Positions 36,180-44,152 of a DNA stretch of 64,000 nt are shown here, in pieces. Within the stretch, counting starts at the first letter, position 1, and each line of letters opens with the position of its first letter. The translations under genes and the position numbers were made by a program. The DNA lies in assembly GCA_033791445.1 (NCBI GenBank), contig JASJGS010000023.1:18153-82152 (forward strand), read 5' to 3'. The notes beneath the pieces were generated by a model that saw only the letters and a list, made by a program, of their open reading frames with translations, was not told the DNA's origin and did not search any database. The stretch comes from JANTGF01 sp033791445. Lineage in GTDB: Bacteria > Bacteroidota > Bacteroidia > Bacteroidales > VadinHA17.

Positions 36180-36770
36180 CTATTTTTGAAGGAGATACAT
36201 TCCCGGGTACTGGTTTTCCATTTCGCTTCCATTAATAAGTACACTTTCATAGGGAAATGAACGGCAGCAATAATAAAGATACTCATGGACATTCAGATAA
36301 AGGGTGTCTGTGTCGTACGAATTTAATTGAATATAAAATGTTTTGCTTAAACCACCCACACTTATCCAGGCGATGTTAGTTGATTCAATTATATTCTCAT
36401 GTGAGTTTGGTTCGATGATCTGTAGGAATACATTTTTCTTTTCCTCGTTTTGGATGTAATATATTTCTATGGAGTCGGGGAAGTAGGTTTTTCCATCTAG
36501 CAAGTTTTCGCCAGTATCTCTGTCCACTATCTTCATCCTAAAATCTTCAGGGGGTTCATAGCAATCATCACAATCGTTTTTTAAACATCCAGACAAAGTA
36601 ATTATGAGCAACATTATTATTAGAAGAATTGATTTACAGAATATCCCTATTACTCTAGGCCTAGAACGTTTATACGATTTAATATCAGGGTCAATATGGC
36701 TTAAATCCGTAAATGATATTGACATTGACTTCTTTTTTGAATAAACTATGTGATTTTGTATCAGTCCCAT
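36180..36770 (-). CDS. Hypothetical lipoprotein, tandem paralogue of the 36858-37322 gene
   Basis: 196 residues. The lipid cysteine is C62 (LSGC), preceded by a hydrophobic stretch at about 45-60 and an unusually long basic N-terminus (YKRSRPR). The true start may be M16, still leaving a long n-region. The mature part shares order and motifs with the next gene upstream: CDDCYEPPEDFRMKI here against GDCYQPPVPFRMQI there, then DTGENLLDGKTYFPDSIEIY, KTFYIQLNSYDTDTLYLNV and the C-terminal FPYESVLINGSEM. No known family was recognised. It is the last gene of the serpin-led run. Confidence 0.75.
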   Translation of the reverse strand: MGLIQNHIVYSKKKSMSISFTDLSHIDPDIKSYKRSRPRVIGIFCKSILLIIMLLIITLSGCLKNDCDDCYEPPEDFRMKIVDRDTGENLLDGKTYFPDSIEIYYIQNEEKKNVFLQIIEPNSHENIIESTNIAWISVGGLSKTFYIQLNSYDTDTLYLNVHEYLYYCCRSFPYESVLINGSEMENQYPGMYLLQK

Positions 36771-36857
36771 AGGTTTTCTCCTTATCCGGATCTATAAGAA
36801 CTATTTTACTAATTTAAAGAATTCTGTTGTATCGATATAGTCAAAAAATGGGGTAGC

Positions 36858-37322
36858 TTATTTCCAAAGAAGAAAAGTATACCCCTGGTTATCGAGTTCC
36901 ATATCAATGCCATTTATTTTAACCTCAATATAGGGAAAATAAGTGCAATTATTCTCAAAAGTTTGTTCAACGTTTACATACAGTGTATCAGTGTCATATT
37001 GATCATAATAAATGTAAAAGGTTTTGGTAATGTTTTCACTGCTTATTACAGGCAAATCCTGAGAAATAATAACATTGGGCTCATTGTTAAAAGTAGTAAA
37101 AAAAAAGGGCACCCCTTTCTTAACATCTAAGCTATCATATCCATAAATTAATATACTGTCTGCGTCGTAAGTGCCATTTGAAATTAGATTCTCGTCGGTA
37201 GATTTATCAAGAATCTGCATCCTGAATGGCACGGGTGGTTGGTAGCAATCTCCGGCATTATCTTTTATACATCCAAAAGTGGTTATAAGTACTGAGATTA
37301 TAAGTATGGCGACTTTTTTCAT
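36858..37322 (-). CDS. Hypothetical lipoprotein, paralogue of the 36180-36770 gene
   Basis: 154 residues with a compact lipoprotein signal and lipid cysteine C18 (TTFGC), followed by KDNAGDC. The mature domain is a small beta-rich unit: CYQPPVPFRMQILDKSTDENL, DADSILIYGYDSLD, KTFYIYYDQYDTDTLYVNV, and FPYIEVKINGIDMEL. It aligns along its whole length with the neighbouring 36180-36770 product, so the two arose by tandem duplication. CIKD after the cleavage site resembles the lysine/acidic export signal of Bacteroidota surface lipoproteins. Function unknown. Confidence 0.8.
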   Translation of the reverse strand: MKKVAILIISVLITTFGCIKDNAGDCYQPPVPFRMQILDKSTDENLISNGTYDADSILIYGYDSLDVKKGVPFFFTTFNNEPNVIISQDLPVISSENITKTFYIYYDQYDTDTLYVNVEQTFENNCTYFPYIEVKINGIDMELDNQGYTFLLWK

Positions 37323-37393
37323 GGAAATATATTTTAATCTATATAAAACGTGAGATTAAATAAATGACAAAATAAATATCTGCTGGCTTAGAG

Positions 37394-38056
37394 TCAATAA
37401 TTATACGTAATTATTCCAGAGTGGTTAGATCCTTCAAAATTGAGTCTGAGAATAAACCTGGTGGAATTAGATCCTTGATTTTTTAAACCACTCAAGTCAA
37501 AAGATATAATATCCCCAATCCAGGCCTCACATAAGTCATCATTCGCCTCGTGGCTGATTACCAATACCTGCAATGGACCCATGGTCGAGGAATTCATGGT
37601 AGGTAATTCAGTAAGTTGAAATTCATGTTCCTGACATCCTCCTCCATAGTGAACAGCTACATCCATGCAATCACCATTTATCACAACAGAGTCAAGAGTA
37701 AATGCATCTCGTGGCAAATCTTTAGTGTTGGAATGATTGTAGGGAATGCATCCAATCTCACGGATAGTTTCTATCCGAGCAATTTTTCCAACCATACAAA
37801 TACTTCCAAAGTTAGTAAGTTCAGTATAGCTAAGAGCTACTCTTTGATTATCGTATAGTTTAAAATTCTTATCTACTATTTCAACAGGCTCTAACTTTTC
37901 GCCATTCACTAATTCAATAACAAACCCGCAGCCATCAAGTCCGGTGTAATCTTTTACTATACCTTCAATTTCCCCTGTCAGGGTAGGATCTTCTTTTTCA
38001 CATCCTGGAAAATTTATAAACAATAGAAAAGGTATAAGGTATATCAGTGTTTTCAT
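37394..38056 (-). CDS. Hypothetical lipoprotein
   Basis: 220 residues, lipid cysteine C19 (NFPGC) followed by EKEDP, a good match to the surface-export signal. The first 70 mature residues look like a small beta-barrel or OB-like unit (GEIEGIVKDYTGLDGCGFVIELVNGEKLEPVEI). The second half (CMDVAVHYGGGCQEHEFQLTELPTMN) is a separate beta-rich segment with cysteine pairs and CEAWIGDIISFDLSGLK. I recognise the second half only as a type seen in Bacteroidota lipoproteins. It lies 19 bases after the neighbour upstream, so it is cotranscribed. Confidence 0.8.
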   Translation of the reverse strand: MKTLIYLIPFLLFINFPGCEKEDPTLTGEIEGIVKDYTGLDGCGFVIELVNGEKLEPVEIVDKNFKLYDNQRVALSYTELTNFGSICMVGKIARIETIREIGCIPYNHSNTKDLPRDAFTLDSVVINGDCMDVAVHYGGGCQEHEFQLTELPTMNSSTMGPLQVLVISHEANDDLCEAWIGDIISFDLSGLKNQGSNSTRFILRLNFEGSNHSGIITYNY

Positions 38057-38075
38057 GCTACTGTATTTAAAAAGT

Positions 38076-38747
38076 TTATTTTAATACAACACCCCACTCA
38101 ACTACAAAGAAATCTTTCCTTTCAAAGTTCATAGGAACATTCGGCTCAACAGGCTTCAATTCTGGCACTGAATTTTGCCCTTCTATAAGAAAGAATAATC
38201 TTAAAAGCTCGTCAGGTTTTTCAGAAAAGTATAGCTCAATTACTTTTTCAATATCTGCATTACCCTGTGGGTATATAGAATATAAATTATATTTTGTCAA
38301 TCTGGGAATCCAGTAATCGCAAAAATCCTGAATTTCCTGACCAGCAAATCCATAATCTGCCAATGATTTGTCAAAGAAATCAGTTAAATCAGCTTTGTTA
38401 ACAATCCAGCCCTTTTCTGTTTGCCAGACATCCGGTTGTGAGCTTTCATAAAACAAGAAAGTATATTGATCATTAATCAGACCACTTGTATCAACATAAA
38501 AATCCCAGCCCGTTCCATAATCTGGAATGGAACTAATGATTTCTCCTCCCATTGGAAAGTTTATATTTAGACTTAACTCCATGGATTCAGAAGGATATAT
38601 ATAAATATTGGGTTTATACACAACTGCACATGAGTCGCAGGTATTATTATCTTCCTCTGTTGGTTCACAGCTTTGAAAGGGTAGTGCAATAAATATAATG
38701 CAGCCAATTAACAATACTGGCAATTCAATGAGTTTAAACTTCTTCAT
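38076..38747 (-). CDS. Hypothetical lipoprotein with KPxIYxYP motif
   Basis: 223 residues. The signal ends at lipid cysteine C27 (PFQSC) followed by EPTEED. The mature part starts with CDSCAVVYKPNIYIYPSESM. The KPxIYxYP segment with WDFYVDTSG and TFLFYESSQPDVW is a pattern I recall from scattered bacterial surface proteins of unknown function that open with KPVIYLYP. The C-terminus has IPRLTKYNLYSIYPQGNADIEKVI. It starts 2 bases after the 38750 gene ends, indicating cotranscription. Confidence 0.8.
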   Translation of the reverse strand: MKKFKLIELPVLLIGCIIFIALPFQSCEPTEEDNNTCDSCAVVYKPNIYIYPSESMELSLNINFPMGGEIISSIPDYGTGWDFYVDTSGLINDQYTFLFYESSQPDVWQTEKGWIVNKADLTDFFDKSLADYGFAGQEIQDFCDYWIPRLTKYNLYSIYPQGNADIEKVIELYFSEKPDELLRLFFLIEGQNSVPELKPVEPNVPMNFERKDFFVVEWGVVLK

Positions 38748-38749
38748 GT

Positions 38750-39265
38750 CTATTTTCCTACAATTTTTACCATATCAATTAGCATAGAACTCGAAATCAA
38801 CCCACCTGACGAAAGGCTGATTTGAAGTTTTTTTCCTGCCGGGCAAAATAATGTACTGTCCGTTTTATAATATTTCCAACTTTCATCTTCAATGGAAAGA
38901 AAAATAGCTGAATTATAGTCTTCTGTAGCTAAAGTAACACTACCACCATTATCCAAATTTTTGCCCCAGCATTCAATACTAAGATTCAAATTTTCATCAA
39001 ATGGTCCAAGTTCTAAATACGCATGGGGTATTAAACAACCTCCAGAAATATAAATAGATTGGAGCCCACCACTGGGGGGAGAATTACGTTGTAATTCATA
39101 CATGCCTTCCCACCCGGTTAAATCAGATTTTTTTTCGAAAGAACTGTAATAAATGTGGCCAGGTCCAACTTCTTCCTTTTCACAACTAAAAGCAATAGAC
39201 AATAAAAATAAAAGAATTGAAATTTTCAGCACTGATTGTACGGTGTTAAACTTCTTCTTTCTCAT
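38750..39265 (-). CDS. Hypothetical lipoprotein, jellyroll-like
   Basis: 171 residues with lipid cysteine C28 (IAFSC) and EKEEV after it, again a lysine/acidic export-type sequence. The mature domain is beta-rich and looks like a carbohydrate-binding-module-type jellyroll (IYYSSFEKKSDLTGWEGMYEL, YLELGPFDENLNLSIECWGKN, LFCPAGKKLQISLSSGG, SSMLIDMVKIVG). No binding residues can be assigned. It follows the serpin by 23 bases and precedes the KPxIYxYP gene by 2, so it belongs to the same operon. Confidence 0.8.
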   Translation of the reverse strand: MRKKKFNTVQSVLKISILLFLLSIAFSCEKEEVGPGHIYYSSFEKKSDLTGWEGMYELQRNSPPSGGLQSIYISGGCLIPHAYLELGPFDENLNLSIECWGKNLDNGGSVTLATEDYNSAIFLSIEDESWKYYKTDSTLFCPAGKKLQISLSSGGLISSSMLIDMVKIVGK

Positions 39266-39288
39266 TTTACAAAGTTTATTTGAAGTTA

Positions 39289-40524
39289 TTATTCTGTCTC
39301 TGGATTAGCTACCTTGCCCATAAACATTATAGCATTTGTGTATTTTTCCTTTATTATAAAAATGAATGGGTGATCGGCCCTGAATTCATTAACCGGTCCT
39401 ATGCTTGTCGTGCTTATAGTTACTGAAGTTACAGCAGCTGCTTCAGTACCTTCCTCATTGACCTCAACAAATGTTTTATGCTTTACTGAGGAAATTAACA
39501 AATCGGCATTGGGATTTATTTTTGAGAAATCAGCCATATTGCTAAATGCAACTCCCATTCCAAGATCCGTTAAGGCCTCTTTTAATTCTTTTTCATATTC
39601 AAACTTGAACCTGGGGAGATATATGCTAAAATCAGATCTTTCCTGGAAACTGTTCATCCATAATTTCCATTTGTCATGATTCATTTCATTTGCCAGGTCG
39701 CTGATACTAGCACCAGCATGGGGCATTAAGATAACCATGCTGTAATTTCCCTGTCCATAAGGGAGTTCTACAGCCTCAAATAGATCATTTGACAAAGTGT
39801 TAAAATCGCCTTTAATATTCATCATTTTAACATTCTTCAAATAATCATTGGCCTCTGAATAAAATGGTGAATCATAAGTGTTTTTTTCTTCAAATTGGTA
39901 TTTCCAGGTACCTTTAAAATATATAGCATTGATTAGAAACATTACATCTGCTGGTTCAATCTTATCAATAATTTTCTCAATTTTATTATGAGTACTTGAT
40001 GAGACCCACTGATTTATAATGTCCTTGGAGGATGCATTGGTAAAATCAAGTCCTTCAACCTCTGCATCAAAATATTTTTTGTTTACATTCAGGAAGCTAT
40101 CATTAACGCTAAACACATTGCTATACCAAATTGAATTGGCAATTTCTATAATAACTTTTGAGTCGACGTTCAACAGTGCATTAATAAGGCTCTGGTAGGA
40201 CTTGTTAATATCATCTGGACTCAGACTATGAAGATGGAATACATCCTCCATAGCTTCCTTTGTATCACCATCTGCGCCATTATAGGTCATGGCAAGGGCT
40301 AAGGAAATACTCAGAGGAGAGACCATGAGATTTTTATTGTCTTCTTCACTCTGCAGAATTTCTCTAAAAACCTCAAAGGCAAAAGCATTATCGGCTTCAA
40401 TAATTGTTTTCGATTTAAGGTCCAGGTTAATAGGTTTTGGATCGGTTTGTATGGATTCTTTTTGGCAACTCCCCAGACCAGCAAAAGCTGTTATAAGGAG
40501 GGAAAACAGGGTTAGTTTTTTCAT
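39289..40524 (-). CDS. Serpin (serine protease inhibitor) lipoprotein
   Basis: 411 residues. Lipoprotein signal with lipid cysteine C20 (GLGSC) followed by QKES. The mature part is a full serpin fold: MVSPLSISLALAMTYNGADGDTKEAM, LINAIYFKGTWKYQF, FSIYLPRFKFEYEKEL, the breach/hinge segment VEVNEEGTEAAAVT and the C-terminal HPFIFIIKEKYTNAIMFMGKVANP. The small-residue hinge at positions P15-P9 (GTEAAAV) predicts a working inhibitory serpin. By canonical spacing from E357 (P17) the scissile bond is T373-S374. Presumably it is held on the cell surface to trap foreign or own proteases. First gene of a lipoprotein operon. Confidence 0.95.
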   Translation of the reverse strand: MKKLTLFSLLITAFAGLGSCQKESIQTDPKPINLDLKSKTIIEADNAFAFEVFREILQSEEDNKNLMVSPLSISLALAMTYNGADGDTKEAMEDVFHLHSLSPDDINKSYQSLINALLNVDSKVIIEIANSIWYSNVFSVNDSFLNVNKKYFDAEVEGLDFTNASSKDIINQWVSSSTHNKIEKIIDKIEPADVMFLINAIYFKGTWKYQFEEKNTYDSPFYSEANDYLKNVKMMNIKGDFNTLSNDLFEAVELPYGQGNYSMVILMPHAGASISDLANEMNHDKWKLWMNSFQERSDFSIYLPRFKFEYEKELKEALTDLGMGVAFSNMADFSKINPNADLLISSVKHKTFVEVNEEGTEAAAVTSVTISTTSIGPVNEFRADHPFIFIIKEKYTNAIMFMGKVANPETE

Positions 40525-40958
40525 AGGATAATATTTTGGTTTGAAAAGATTAGCCGGGTAAGGAAAAAAGTGAATTATCCCGGTAAACTATGCTTTTTAC
40601 TATTTATAAAAAATAATGTATCAAAAATTATACCATAAAATTTGACAAATTTGATAAAATGAAGAGCCCCATTGACCCAGTGTAAAAATATATCATAATA
40701 TTATTTGCAGTAAATTCTTTTTCAGATAATTATAAAATCCTGAAATGATACTATCCAAATTGATCCTTGAAAATTATAAATGGTATTTAGATTTAATATA
40801 GAGTCCGAGTGTTTTTTTTTCAATAAACGCAACCTTTTTATAGTTATTATCATCAATTAATTGCATGTAGTTCTTTGGGATTATGCTGTATTGATTTTTG
40901 TCAGCTCGTTTTTTTCGGTTAAATTTTGCAATTTTGCGAGGTTTTATCTTAGGAAAAT
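40525..40958. other. Gap between the serpin operon and the sigma factor
   Basis: 434 AT-rich bases with no supported gene. Both flanking genes read outward from it. A hairpin with a CCGGG stem at 40554-40583 (one bulge) lies in the serpin leader, 30 bases before its ATG. Near 40924-40930 a TAAATTTTG is one base longer than the -7 consensus for the sigma gene. A short minus-strand open frame overlapping the sigma factor start has no protein-like features. Confidence 0.4.
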
Positions 40959-41507
40959 TTGGGACAGGAATTTCATGAGCTAATAAATGAATGCATTTCT
41001 GGGAGTGGGGTTGCACAAAAAAAATTGTATGACCAGTTCTCTTCAAAAATGTATGGAATTTGTCTTCAGTATTCAAAAAATACTGAGGAAGCGAGTGATA
41101 TACTGCAAGATGGATTCATTAAGGTCTTTCAAAAACTGAATCAATTCAGTGGAAAAGGATCTTTTGAGGGTTGGTTACGTCGTGTATTTGTAAATACAGC
41201 GCTTGAGAAATACCGGAATAAAGTAATTATGTTATCGATTGATGATAATATAGAAATTCCGGCGACAGGTGCTTATGAAAGTATCATTTCGGAGCTTTCG
41301 GCAATGGAATTGCTTAAAATGATACAGAATTTGTCACCTCAATACAGATTGGTTTTTAACCTATTTGCAATAGAGGGTTATACGCATAAAGAGATTAGCA
41401 AATTATTGAATATTTCTGAGGGTACTTCAAAGTCAAATTTATCCAGAGCTCGAAGTATTTTGCAGGAAAATGTGAATAAGTTAAACAAGCGGGAAGAAAG
41501 AGGTTAA
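40959..41507 (+). CDS. ECF sigma factor paired with a membrane/beta-barrel protein
   Basis: 182 residues. Region 2 is at about 10-80 (AQKKLYDQFSSKMYGICLQYSKNTEEASDILQDGFIKVFQKL, GSFEGWLRRVFVNTALEKYRNK) and region 4 at about 120-175 (LSPQYRLVFNLFAIEGYTHKEISKLLNISEGTSKSNLSRAR). The start must be TTG at 40959: an in-frame TAG sits two codons upstream and the next ATG is residue 31, inside region 2. The downstream gene begins 4 bases after its stop and carries an anti-sigma-like N-terminus, so the two likely form a regulatory pair. Confidence 0.9.
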   Translation: MGQEFHELINECISGSGVAQKKLYDQFSSKMYGICLQYSKNTEEASDILQDGFIKVFQKLNQFSGKGSFEGWLRRVFVNTALEKYRNKVIMLSIDDNIEIPATGAYESIISELSAMELLKMIQNLSPQYRLVFNLFAIEGYTHKEISKLLNISEGTSKSNLSRARSILQENVNKLNKREERG

Positions 41508-41511
41508 GTGG

Positions 41512-42924
41512 ATGCAAGAGAATAGAGGAGAACATATAGATAAACTATTTAGAGATAATCTGAAAGGCTTACAGGCAATGCCTCCTGCCGGGGTGTGGAA
41601 TTCTGTTGCTGGACAAATTCCTGCGAAATCGCCCAATACATTTCGACGTATTATTGCTGTTGCAGCCTCATTATTGGTCATTTCCTTATCTACCTGGATG
41701 CTAATACAAAACAGGCCTGATTCAGAGATTTCCTCTGAGCAAGGAGTAGAAAATCAAGAACTACTTCGTCCTGAGAAGAAGGACTTAAAAGATTCTCCAA
41801 TAAAATCATCCCCAATGATTGTTGGTCAGGAAGCTGAAAGTGAGGGATCTGAGAGGAGTGAATTTTCTAATGTAGCCGACAATGTTTTTGAAAATGGAGC
41901 TGAAAGAGTAGCTGATGCAGGTACAGGAGACGAACTGCTTACCGGTAAAAATTATAATTCCTTAAATACACTAGGGACTATTTCTGGAAGGTCAATTTCG
42001 CTATCTGGAATTAATACAACCAGTTTGGTAACAACTGATCTTAACAGGTTTAGTATTCAACCATTATTAATATCAACTAATGTTGAAATTAAAAGTCCTG
42101 ATATATTAACTACCAACCTTGCTGATGTTACATATGGAAGAAACCCCAGATGGGGCTTTGGAGGTAATTTTTCACCCCTGTATTCATTTCGGTACACAAA
42201 CCCAAATTCATCAAAGGATCTGAGTTACTTCCATGACAAGGAAAGCGCAAGTTTTGGTTTTACAGGAGGTATGAGTGCCATGTATCGGGCAAAAGGTAGA
42301 CTTTCAATACAAACCGGTATTCAATTCTCAAGGACAGGAGTTTCAGTTAATGAGCTTATGTTTTATAAAAATATTCAAACGGGTAGTTTAGTTACTACTG
42401 GAATTCCTAAGAATGACGTGCCTTACCAGTTTGAGACCTCTATTGGTCAGGTCACTTCCGGTGATAACCCACATTATCTTGCAGATTATGAACTGCCAAA
42501 TGGGGATTTATATACTGGGAATCTTTCTGCTCTTCCTGAATTTGAAAAGTATGAGGCATTTGATGCCAGTATAACTCAGAACTTTGAATTTTTTGAAATT
42601 CCACTTTTGGTTCGTTACAAAATAATTGATAGAAAGTTTGGGATGAACGTTTTAAGTGGTATAGGGACTAGCCTGTTGGTCGATAATAACGTATTTATGT
42701 ATTATCAGGATCAGAAAATACTCCTAGGGCAAACAGAGGACCTATCTTTCTTGAATTTTGCCGGAACATTGGGCCTGGGATTTGAGTACAGCTTTAATCC
42801 CAAATTATCGCTGAATATTGAGCCTACCTTTAAGTATTTCCTGAATTCTTTTAACAAAAATGCAGAGATGGATGCTCATCCATATTTCTTTGGAGTGTAT
42901 TCAGGCCTGAATATTTACTTCTAG
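41512..42924 (+). CDS. Putative anti-sigma-like protein with C-terminal beta-barrel domain
   Basis: 470 residues. Residues 1-45 are cytoplasmic and resemble the short N-termini of Bacteroidota anti-sigma-like proteins (IDKLFRDNLKGLQAMPPAGVWNSVAGQIP). A single membrane helix at about 47-63 follows (IIAVAASLLVISLSTWML). Residues 65-205 are acidic and low complexity, and residues about 205-470 look like an outer-membrane barrel of the PorT/OmpX type, starting at WGFGGNFSPLYSF and ending GVYSGLNIYF. A helix in one membrane and a barrel for the other in one chain is odd. It is coupled to the sigma factor by a 4-base gap. Confidence 0.82.
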   Translation: MQENRGEHIDKLFRDNLKGLQAMPPAGVWNSVAGQIPAKSPNTFRRIIAVAASLLVISLSTWMLIQNRPDSEISSEQGVENQELLRPEKKDLKDSPIKSSPMIVGQEAESEGSERSEFSNVADNVFENGAERVADAGTGDELLTGKNYNSLNTLGTISGRSISLSGINTTSLVTTDLNRFSIQPLLISTNVEIKSPDILTTNLADVTYGRNPRWGFGGNFSPLYSFRYTNPNSSKDLSYFHDKESASFGFTGGMSAMYRAKGRLSIQTGIQFSRTGVSVNELMFYKNIQTGSLVTTGIPKNDVPYQFETSIGQVTSGDNPHYLADYELPNGDLYTGNLSALPEFEKYEAFDASITQNFEFFEIPLLVRYKIIDRKFGMNVLSGIGTSLLVDNNVFMYYQDQKILLGQTEDLSFLNFAGTLGLGFEYSFNPKLSLNIEPTFKYFLNSFNKNAEMDAHPYFFGVYSGLNIYF

Positions 42925-43104
42925 GCTAACTTTTCTTGTTCTAATCCGTACTATAAGTTGAGATTTTTTGCTGTTTACAGATTGGATTTTTTTGCTGACA
43001 ATCAAAAGTTTCATGCCGAAACAAGTTCTACCTAAAGTCCATACTTTTTGTGATTTAAAAAAACTATTTTTACTGGATCATAATTCTAGCATTATCTATA
43101 TACT

Positions 43105-44091
43105 ATGGCAAATAAAATGAATAAATTTTCTGGAAATAAATTCAGATACCTGATACTTTTAGTATTAACAGTTGTCATGGTAGGATTGTATTCCTTTTTT
43201 AAGGTGGATGAAGGATATGAAGAGAATTTCCAGGAAATGTTTAGCCGGAATTATTCTGTTTTTGCCCTTCAATTGCCAGAAAATATTGATTTTGCCGGAG
43301 AAAGAGTTCCTATGGAGTATTTCGATGTTCGTGAATATCTTGATAGAGAATTGTTGGTAAATACTTATTGGCAATCATCAACCATGCTATTGATAAAGCG
43401 TGCAAACAGATACTTCCCAGTAATTGAAAAAGTATTGCAGGAAAATGGAGTGCCTGATGATTTTAAATATCTGGCTTTGGCTGAAAGTGGGTTGATGCAA
43501 GCGGTTTCACCAAAACATGCTGTTGGATTTTGGCAGTTTTTGAAAAATACAGCTAAAGAATATGATCTGGAAGTTAATAATGAAGTCGATGAAAGGTACC
43601 ATATTGAAAAATCTACAGAGGCAGCCTGTAAGTATTTCAAGAAAGCATATGATACATTTGGCAGTTGGACCATGGCAGCTGCCTCATATAATCGTGGACG
43701 AAGCGGTATAATGAAACAAATGAATCGTCAGGATGAGGATTATTACTATGATCTTTTATTGAATGAAGAGACAGCAAGATATTTATATCGGATTGTTTCA
43801 TTTAAATTAATATTAGATGATCCTTCCAAGTTCGGATTTCATTATAAACCTGAAGATTTGTATCCACCCATTAGAACTAAATCAATTGAGATAGACACAT
43901 CAATTACTTCTATGGTTGGGTTCGCAAGGCACTTTGGGTTGAATTATAAAACATTAAAAATGTTTAATCCCTGGCTAAGGGAAACACAGCTTACAAATAG
44001 CAAGGGGAAAGCATATTATATCCAAATACCCTACAATAACTTCCGTACAGACACCTATCCAACTAAAATTGCCCCAATAAGTTTGTATTAA
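43105..44091 (+). CDS. Membrane-anchored lytic transglycosylase (MltD-like, GH23)
   Basis: Cleaves the MurNAc-GlcNAc bond of peptidoglycan with formation of an anhydro end. A membrane helix at about 14-31 anchors it. The GH23 domain spans about 95-230 with catalytic E127 in ALAESGLMQAVSPKHAVGFWQF and the later AAASYNRGRSGI block. The C-terminal part (VGFARHFGLNYKTLKMFNPWLR) is a LysM-like or family-specific tail. 328 residues is the usual size for this Bacteroidota group. It is a stand-alone gene with a 180-base gap upstream that holds no obvious -7 element. Confidence 0.9.
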   Translation: MANKMNKFSGNKFRYLILLVLTVVMVGLYSFFKVDEGYEENFQEMFSRNYSVFALQLPENIDFAGERVPMEYFDVREYLDRELLVNTYWQSSTMLLIKRANRYFPVIEKVLQENGVPDDFKYLALAESGLMQAVSPKHAVGFWQFLKNTAKEYDLEVNNEVDERYHIEKSTEAACKYFKKAYDTFGSWTMAAASYNRGRSGIMKQMNRQDEDYYYDLLLNEETARYLYRIVSFKLILDDPSKFGFHYKPEDLYPPIRTKSIEIDTSITSMVGFARHFGLNYKTLKMFNPWLRETQLTNSKGKAYYIQIPYNNFRTDTYPTKIAPISLY

Positions 44092-44152
44092 ACGGAAATC
44101 AGCATATTTTTGGGTAATTATTTATCTGAAATTTTGTAAAATTTAGTTCTTC

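Noticed and set aside
36180..40524. Serpin cluster as a known polysaccharide utilisation locus
   Set aside because: No SusC/SusD, glycoside hydrolase or lyase is present among the lipoproteins.
40774..41076. 100-codon open frame on the minus strand at the sigma factor start
   Set aside because: It overlaps the start of the sigma gene by over 100 bases and has no family pattern or plausible context.
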